Assembly: GCA_044235645.1 (NCBI GenBank)
Contig: JBIIHQ010000024.1
Coordinates: 1-10,868 of the forward strand
Direction of reading: 5' to 3'
DNA from: OMIW01 sp044235645
GTDB lineage: Bacteria > Bdellovibrionota_C > UBA2361 > OMIW01
DNA length: 10,868 nucleotides
Shown: positions 6,234 through 10,868 of the stretch, in pieces
Layout: the number at the start of each line of letters is the position of its first letter
Numbering within the stretch: the first letter of the stretch is position 1
Program-made: the position numbers and the translations under genes
The notes under the pieces: generated by a model
What the model saw: the letters and a program-made list of their open reading frames with translations, nothing else
Database searches by the model: none
What the model was told of the DNA's origin: nothing

Positions 6234-8042
6234 ATGAACGGAGACATTTTTTCGGTTCAACCCCAGTCATCCTTCGGCAGTATCAACACAGCTCCCCCCA
6301 CTACTGTCCAATACGCGGGGATAGCTCAAACCTCGGAGAAACCTCGGGTGACAATCCCCACAATTCCTCGAATCAACAGAGCGATGAAAAGCCTACGTCG
6401 CGGTCGGGAGATTGTGCGAGTCCTTCTGAAACATGGATTTGCCGAAACGCTCAGAGACTCAGGCTTAGCAAAATGGGCGAAAGATACCCTCGAGATGGAT
6501 CTATTTTCTATCTCACCCGAAGAGCAAAAACTATCTCGAAACCAGCGAATTCGGCGAGTTATCGAGGATCTAGGTCCAACCTTTGTAAAGATCGGGCAAA
6601 TTCTCAGCACTCGCCCCGACCTTCTTCCCATCGACCTTGTTGACGAGCTCAAAAAACTTCAGAGCGATGTCGCGCCGGTGCCTTTTGAAAAAATAAATGA
6701 TGCCCTGCTTCAGGAGTTCGGGGATCGATTATCGGTCCTCTTCACATTTATAGATCCAAAGCCCCTGGGTTCTGCCTCCCTCGCTCAGACCCATCGAGCT
6801 CGGCTCAACTCTGGGGAAACCGTTGTACTAAAGATCCTCCGCCCCGGAATCCGTTCACAACTTGAGGCGGATATCGCGATCTTGAGAGAGATTGCGCGTC
6901 TCACCGAATCACAATTTTCGAATCTCGGATTCAGCCCTCTCGATGTATGCGCAGAATTCACTGCCGAGCTAGAGCGAGAAACCGACTACTTTCGTGAGGC
7001 GACCTCCACCGAACGACTGTCGGCGCTCTTTCAATCTGACCCTGGGGTTCGTTTTCCAAGAGTTTACCGTCACGCCTCGACTTCAAATGTGCTTACCCTC
7101 GAGGAAGTTGAAGGGATATTGATCTCCCATTGTGACCCCTCTTCCATAGAACCTAAAGTCTGCCGGAAGGCGGTAGAAAACGCGACACGAGCGGTATTTA
7201 AGCAATGTCTTGAGTACGGTTTTTTTCATGCAGATCCCCATCCCGGTAACATTTTCATTCTTCCTGACGGGGCCATTTGCTTCGTTGATTGCGGCATGAC
7301 AGGCCACCTTGAAGAACGAACCTCACAGGACATCGCTCGACTCTGCAGTGGTATAGTGACGTCCGACCTCGATGAAATAATAGAGGTTATACGTTCATTA
7401 ACCTCCGCAGAACCCGGAGTAATGCGAAGTAGATCTTTTCGTAACGATCTGTGGCAATTGGTGGGTCAATTCCAACACGGAACCCTCGAGAGCCTCAATA
7501 TCGGCGCTTTACTGTCTGAGTTTTTCTCACTACTACGCCGATATCATATTCGCTGTCCTAGCGATCTTGTTTATCTTATAAAAGCTCTTACCACGATTGA
7601 AGCCGTCGCTGAATCACTCGACCCTTCGTTTGACCTCATTGATTACGTCCATCCGTACCTTGAACAATTGATTAGGAGACGGTACGGCCCTGGCGCAATT
7701 GCTCGTCGAACACGACGCTCCCTGGCCGGTTATTTCGAGCTTCTCGAGGATCTCCCGAAACATCTGCAAAATCTCATTGACCAACTTCTTAATGATCGCT
7801 TTCAAGTGCACCTCGAACACCGAGGGCTACATGACCTTACCGATACACTCATCGGTGTGGGCAGGAAGCTGTCTTCAGCGGTTACCCTTGCAGCTCTTCT
7901 CGTTGGTTCCTCCATACTTATACTGGCAGATAACATGAGGGGAGAAGGCCCATCTATTGCGAGCGCAATTGGAGCAATCGGTTACGCTATCAGCTCTGCG
8001 GCTGCACTGACGAGCATGATCGCTTTTTGGCGAGGGCGTTAG
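6234..8042 (+). CDS. ubiB: UbiB/ABC1/AarF-family atypical kinase-like ATPase
   Basis: This is a 602-residue UbiB (ADCK/COQ8-type) protein. Members are membrane-anchored protein-kinase-like ATPases that support ubiquinone or other isoprenoid-quinone synthesis or lipid homeostasis. The diagnostic KxGQ motif is KIGQ at 119-122 within FVKIGQILSTRPDLLP. The Ala-rich loop that replaces the kinase Gly-rich loop is LGSASLAQTHRA (178-189). The ATP lysine is K200 (VVLKILRPG). The catalytic loop is ADPHPGN at 333-339, and the metal-binding aspartate is D352 in FVDCG. Two hydrophobic helices at the C terminus (about 546-566 and 575-599) anchor it. The 50 residues before MKSLRRGREIVRVLL are Ser/Thr/Pro-rich and poorly conserved in type. 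No strong ribosome binding site precedes 6234, so a start further in, such as 6384, is possible. It stands alone, divergent from the BioF-like gene. Confidence 0.92.
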   Translation: MNGDIFSVQPQSSFGSINTAPPTTVQYAGIAQTSEKPRVTIPTIPRINRAMKSLRRGREIVRVLLKHGFAETLRDSGLAKWAKDTLEMDLFSISPEEQKLSRNQRIRRVIEDLGPTFVKIGQILSTRPDLLPIDLVDELKKLQSDVAPVPFEKINDALLQEFGDRLSVLFTFIDPKPLGSASLAQTHRARLNSGETVVLKILRPGIRSQLEADIAILREIARLTESQFSNLGFSPLDVCAEFTAELERETDYFREATSTERLSALFQSDPGVRFPRVYRHASTSNVLTLEEVEGILISHCDPSSIEPKVCRKAVENATRAVFKQCLEYGFFHADPHPGNIFILPDGAICFVDCGMTGHLEERTSQDIARLCSGIVTSDLDEIIEVIRSLTSAEPGVMRSRSFRNDLWQLVGQFQHGTLESLNIGALLSEFFSLLRRYHIRCPSDLVYLIKALTTIEAVAESLDPSFDLIDYVHPYLEQLIRRRYGPGAIARRTRRSLAGYFELLEDLPKHLQNLIDQLLNDRFQVHLEHRGLHDLTDTLIGVGRKLSSAVTLAALLVGSSILILADNMRGEGPSIASAIGAIGYAISSAAALTSMIAFWRGR

Positions 8043-8098
8043 TGGTCGAGCCACGTGTTAGCTATGAGTGCAGAGGAATTAATAATCCGCGATTCATC

Positions 8099-8746
8099 TC
8101 AGTTCGGTGGCTGGGGGTCAAGACGCTCCGCTGCACGTCGGAGGGCACTTGCAAGCAATGATCCGGTTTTGGAGGCTGCCTGCACCGCGACCTCCTGGGG
8201 AATCTCGATTGCCGCCTGAAGAAGGGATTGCACCAGAGGCATAACCTTCATCGCGATACGAGCGAGATGCATCCGAATATCTGAGACCTCAACCCGGGCC
8301 TCTTGACTTAGTTGTCCCGCATACTTGGATACAATTTCACCGAAAAGCTGCGTCAAGCTGAAAAGCTCCGATGCGAAATCCCGAATCTCCTGCCCTGCGA
8401 CTTGATCACCCCGCCCAATTGCCTCCCTTACCGTGAACTGGAAAGCTGTCAGAACAGAGACCATCACCTCCTCAAGCTGCCCGAGGACAGCCTCGAGACG
8501 CTCTCGCTGCTCACCGGGAGCAACCGCTACAACCCCATTCATTGAGCCCTCAAAAACCGCCAAAAGAACCTTTGGAAGAGCAGTTAACGCCCCCCCCCCC
8601 TGACAAATCGCGCGATGAATTACCTCAGTAATCCGCCTTGCAATATCCTTACCATCGCGCACTATCGAGGACACTTCATCACGGATATCAGAATCTCCTC
8701 CTTCCGCTCCCTTCTCTCTCTCCTCACCTGTCATCTCTTGGCTCAT
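8099..8746 (-). CDS. Helical protein of unknown function, downstream of prfB, with an 11-G run in its coding sequence
   Basis: I do not recognise this 215-residue protein with certainty. It is soluble-looking and mostly alpha-helical. There is an acidic, charged N terminus (about 1-35), then helices rich in Ala, Leu, Val, Glu and Gln with amphipathic spacing, and a basic Arg-rich end. There is no signal peptide or clear membrane helix. The hydrophobic face from about 160 to 205 (MKVMPLVQSLLQAAIEI...) resembles phasin-like or other helical-bundle proteins in texture only. The start at 8746 has AAAGGGA about eight bases upstream. It follows prfB by 23 nt in the same direction, so it is probably cotranscribed with it, and converges on ubiB. 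Residues 50-52 are three glycines encoded inside a run of eleven Gs (see the separate entry). Confidence 0.75.
   Translation of the reverse strand: MSQEMTGEEREKGAEGGDSDIRDEVSSIVRDGKDIARRITEVIHRAICQGGGALTALPKVLLAVFEGSMNGVVAVAPGEQRERLEAVLGQLEEVMVSVLTAFQFTVREAIGRGDQVAGQEIRDFASELFSLTQLFGEIVSKYAGQLSQEARVEVSDIRMHLARIAMKVMPLVQSLLQAAIEIPQEVAVQAASKTGSLLASALRRAAERLDPQPPN
8590..8600 (-). repeat. G11 mononucleotide run inside a coding sequence
   Basis: Eleven consecutive Cs on the plus strand read as CAG-GGG-GGG-GGG-GCG (Gln-Gly-Gly-Gly-Ala, residues 49-53) in the leftward gene. At eleven Gs the frame is open on both sides. Loss of one G gives CGT-TAA and a stop after 53 residues. Gain of one G reaches TGA after 65 residues. 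Such tracts are a common basis of slipped-strand phase variation, but also a common place for sequencing error. Confidence 0.9.
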
Positions 8747-8769
8747 AACAAGGTCCCTTTAAGATATGC

Positions 8770-9916
8770 CTAAGACTTCTCACTCATTAGATAAGCCTCT
8801 ATGAAGCGGTCTATCTCTCCATCCAAAACTCCCTCTACATCTGAGGTCTCGAATTGGGTTCTCAGGTCCTTTACCAACCGATAAGGCTGCAACACATACG
8901 ACCGAACCTGACTACCAAAATCTATCGATTGACGCACCCCCTTTACTTGCTCAATTTTCTGCTCCTGAATCAGCCGTTCACGCTCAAAGAGCTTCGCCTT
9001 GAGGACCTTAAGCGCTCGCGCTTTATTTTTGTGCTGCGACCGCTCGTTCTGACAGGCGACAACAATACCCGAGGGAAGGTGAGTAATCCGGACCGCTGAG
9101 TCTGTTTTGTTGACATGTTGGCCACCCGCACCGGAGGAACGATATGTGTCAATTTTTAGATCTGTTTCTGAGATATCGATTTCAATCTCCTCCTCAATAT
9201 CAGGAGCCACTGACAGCGAAGCGAATGATGTGTGACGACGCGCGTTTGAGTCAAATGGGGAAATCCGAACAAGGCGGTGCACGCCCGCCTCAGCGCGGAG
9301 ATGCCCAAAGGCGTAAGGGCCCCTCACAAGAAGGGTTGCACTCTTGATGCCTGCCACTTCTCCAGCCTGAAAATCGAGCTCCTCAACGGAGAACCCTTTG
9401 CGCTCGGCCCATCGTGTATACATCCGGAGGAGCATAAGGGCCCAATCTTGAGCCTCAGTGCCCCCGGAGCCTCCGTTAAACTCAATTATTGCGTCCGACT
9501 TATCAAACTCACCCCGCATCATACGCCGAAACTCAAGGGCTCCCACCTCGTGCTCAAGCTTGGCTATCAGCTGGATGGTCTCTCTCTTGAGCTCCTCGTC
9601 ATCCGCTTCAACAGCAAGCTCCAGCGATGTCTGAATATCCCCGAAGAGTGCCTCTGCCCCGACAACGACCCCGATATCCTCCTTCAAGCTCGCAATCTCT
9701 CGCATAACTTCCCGCGCTCGATCCTGATCGTCCCACAATGACGACCCCCGAGTTGACCCGGCTTGAGACGATTCCCCCTCTACCTGAGCTTCGAGCTCCC
9801 TCATCCGCTCCCTCTTACCCTCGAGGTCAAAGATACCCCCTCAGAGCCTGCATCCGGCCCTGGAGGTTAAGAATCTTAGCTCGCACGTCTGAGGGTTCAA
9901 AAGTATTCGCCACCAT
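8770..9916 (-). CDS. prfB: Peptide chain release factor 2 (RF2), expressed through programmed +1 frameshifting
   Basis: RF2 recognises UGA and UAA stop codons in the ribosomal A site and triggers peptide release. The product is 381 residues, made by joining 9916-9830 to 9828-8770 with base 9829 skipped. The first 29 codons end LRGYL then an in-frame UGA. After the +1 shift the protein continues DLEGKRERMRELEA. The SPF tripeptide that separates RF2 from RF1 is at 219-221, and the catalytic GGQ at 264-266 (SSGAGGQHVNKTDSAVR). Length is about 15 residues above E. coli RF2, because of a Ser/Gly/Arg-rich insertion (ESSQAGSTRGSS, about 48-59) in the N-terminal domain. The ATG at 9916 is preceded by AAGGA nine bases upstream. 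A conventional gene caller would probably start at 9804 and lose the first 37 residues. The next gene follows after 23 nt. Confidence 0.97.
9827..9841 (-). promoter_or_regulatory. prfB programmed +1 frameshift site
   Basis: On the minus strand the sequence AGGGGGTATCTTTGAC contains the three known parts of the RF2 frameshift signal: an internal Shine-Dalgarno AGGGGG, the slippery CUU codon (9832-9830) and the UGA stop (9829-9827) followed by C, which is the poor termination context used in E. coli. When RF2 is scarce, ribosomes pause at UGA and shift to GAC; when it is plentiful, synthesis stops after 29 residues. This is autoregulation of RF2 level. Confidence 0.96.
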
Positions 9917-10215
9917 GTATCTCTTTCCTTAATCCGAAACCTGGGTGCAGGTAAAAAATAACCCCTCTTATTGTCTCTGAAATCTTTGATTAACGCCAAT
10001 CAAGTATCTATTTAAAAAGACAGTATTATTGAAGCCTTCCATCTTTCCCTGTCAACTCGCTAAAAAATACATCCCCCCCGAACCTCCTCTCAATTCCGCT
10101 CATTCAAGAGTACTAGCTAGGCAGATCTATTCAGAAATAGTCGCGCCTCAGAATATTCAGTAGTCATTATTTTTACCCGATACACCACTCAGAAACCGAG
10201 AGGTAGTGTGAGGAA
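9917..10215. other. Divergent intergenic region between prfB and the pilin genes
   Basis: This 299-nt region must hold promoters for prfB (leftward) and the pilin genes (rightward). No -35/-10 pair is clear enough to name. It contains an inverted repeat at 9986-10003, TTGATT-aacgcc-AATCAA, the size of a dimeric repressor or activator site, about 70 bases before the prfB start. There is also a C7 run at 10073-10079 and an AT-rich stretch around 10161-10180. I see no small gene in it. Confidence 0.5.
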
Positions 10216-10683
10216 ATGAAAAGATCCCATATCGCAAGACAAAACGGTGCCACGATCCTCGAGTTGACAGGAGTTCTCTTTATTTTGAGTTTGGCCTTCA
10301 CAATCGGAGGCGTCCACCTTGCCTCTCTTCAGAAGAGTTTCCGAAATGCGTCAATAAAGCAACTGATTCGAGACGACCTCCTATTGGCCCAATCCAAATC
10401 CATAGCTGAGAGAGCTCGAGTAATTTTTCGTCAAACGTCTAACGGCTATCAGTTCGGCTTTGACTATCCCCCTTACTCAGGAACAGGTGATATCGACGAC
10501 GGCAGTCCCCTCGATATTCATCGAACCGTATCATCAGAAATGAGTATATCAATTGAGCCCCTCGGCCGGATCATTTTCGACTCGAGAGGAAATGTCATCG
10601 ATGAGAACACCGGAGACAGGACGACCGGACTGATTCGGGTGTTGTCCTCCGACAATGCCTTATTGACCGAGATTGTGGGATGA
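10216..10683 (+). CDS. Type IV pilin-like / pseudopilin protein (GspH/FimT type)
   Basis: This is a 155-residue prepilin. The N terminus has a basic 11-residue leader (MKRSHIARQNG) followed by ATILELTGVLFILSLAFTIGG: Gly at -1, Glu at +5 and a hydrophobic alpha-helix, the prepilin peptidase signature. The first residue of the mature protein would be Ala instead of the usual Phe or Met. The remainder, beginning DDLLLAQSKSIAERARVIF and ending with short beta-like segments around GRIIFDSRGNV and TGLIRVLSSDN, has the size and texture of GspH/FimT minor pilins or pseudopilins. These are assembled by a type IV pilus or type II secretion machine at the inner membrane. GAGG lies two bases before the ATG. 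It overlaps the next pilin gene by four bases (ATGA), so the two are translationally coupled. Confidence 0.85.
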   Translation: MKRSHIARQNGATILELTGVLFILSLAFTIGGVHLASLQKSFRNASIKQLIRDDLLLAQSKSIAERARVIFRQTSNGYQFGFDYPPYSGTGDIDDGSPLDIHRTVSSEMSISIEPLGRIIFDSRGNVIDENTGDRTTGLIRVLSSDNALLTEIVG

Positions 10684-10868
10684 AACGAGAAATTTTTCGG
10701 GTTTACAAAACCCCTGAGACCGAACACAGGAACACCTCTGCCAGGGTTAAAGACCGCATCATGGCTATCAATTTCAAACAGAAGGGATTTTCATTGTTTG
10801 AGCTGCTCATATCGATTGGACTCCTCAGTGCAGTTTCAATTGGACTAGCGCGGAGTTTTGGTACCGCG
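10680..10868 (+). CDS. Second type IV pilin-like protein, N-terminal part (cut by window edge)
   Basis: The frame is open from the ATG at 10680 to the window end (63 codons). It contains a textbook prepilin motif, KQKG then FSLFELLISIGLLSAVSIGLA, with Gly at -1, Phe at +1 and Glu at +5, followed by the hydrophobic helix. Two starts are possible. The ATG at 10680 overlaps the stop of the preceding pilin gene and would give a 36-residue leader. The ATG at 10761 would give an ordinary 9-residue leader (MAINFKQKG). Neither has a strong ribosome binding site; the short leader is more usual, the overlap more economical. It is probably a minor pilin (PilV/PilW/PilE or GspI/J type), but the deciding C-terminal part is outside the window. 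Confidence 0.82.
   Translation, partial: MKREIFRVYKTPETEHRNTSARVKDRIMAINFKQKGFSLFELLISIGLLSAVSIGLARSFGTA

Noticed and set aside
6221..6643. A 140-codon plus-strand frame starting 13 bases before ubiB.
   Set aside because: It is out of frame with the clearly real UbiB coding sequence, and its translation is Ser/Arg-rich without family features.
3535..8057. Two further CACGTG cores, at 3535-3540 inside parB and 8052-8057 after ubiB, considered as extra parS sites.
   Set aside because: Their flanks (GAGC-CACGTG-GCCG and GAGC-CACGTG-TTAG style) lack the TGTTC/GAACA arms needed for parS.
164..10586. CTCGAG occurs about twelve times, several-fold above the count expected for a random hexamer.
   Set aside because: Most copies lie in frame as CTC-GAG (Leu-Glu) in genes on both strands, so codon preference explains the excess; positions show no regular spacing or link to gene ends.

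Overview
The window looks like bacterial chromosome from a Gram-negative, deltaproteobacteria-like lineage (Desulfobacterota, Myxococcota, Bdellovibrionota or SAR324 are all possible; the sequence alone does not decide). The reasons are a split F-type ATP synthase cluster that begins with paired b' and b subunits and no atpB/atpE in front, parA-parB directly upstream of it, a UbiB-family protein, and type IV pilin-like genes. Two parS centromere sites beside parAB suggest that this is the origin-proximal part of a chromosome rather than a plasmid.

Layout, left to right. Positions 1-2227 (minus strand): the 5' part of atpA (cut by the window edge), then atpH (delta), atpF (b) and a b' gene, transcribed leftwards in the order b', b, delta, alpha. 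Positions 2228-2878: a 651-nt stretch without a convincing protein gene, holding a good plus-strand intrinsic terminator. Positions 2879-4766 (minus): parA then parB, with one parS in the parA-parB gap and a second upstream of parA. Positions 4937-6124 (minus): a full-length protein of the alpha-oxoamine synthase (BioF-like) fold that has lost the PLP lysine and most other cofactor contacts. Positions 6234-8042 (plus): a UbiB/ABC1 atypical kinase. Positions 8099-9916 (minus): prfB (release factor 2) with the classical programmed +1 frameshift, followed by a helical protein of unknown function whose coding sequence contains an 11-G run. Positions 10216-10868 (plus): two overlapping pilin/pseudopilin genes, the second cut by the window edge.

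How it fits together: ParA, ParB and parS form a chromosome segregation system. The atp genes encode the F1 delta and alpha subunits and the peripheral stalk of ATP synthase. prfB terminates translation at UGA and UAA and controls its own level through an internal UGA. The pilin genes begin a minor-pilin or pseudopilin operon.

The points most worth a second look are the apparently dead PLP-enzyme homologue next to parA, the G11 tract where one base gained or lost would truncate the protein downstream of prfB, and the unexplained region between parB and the atp genes.
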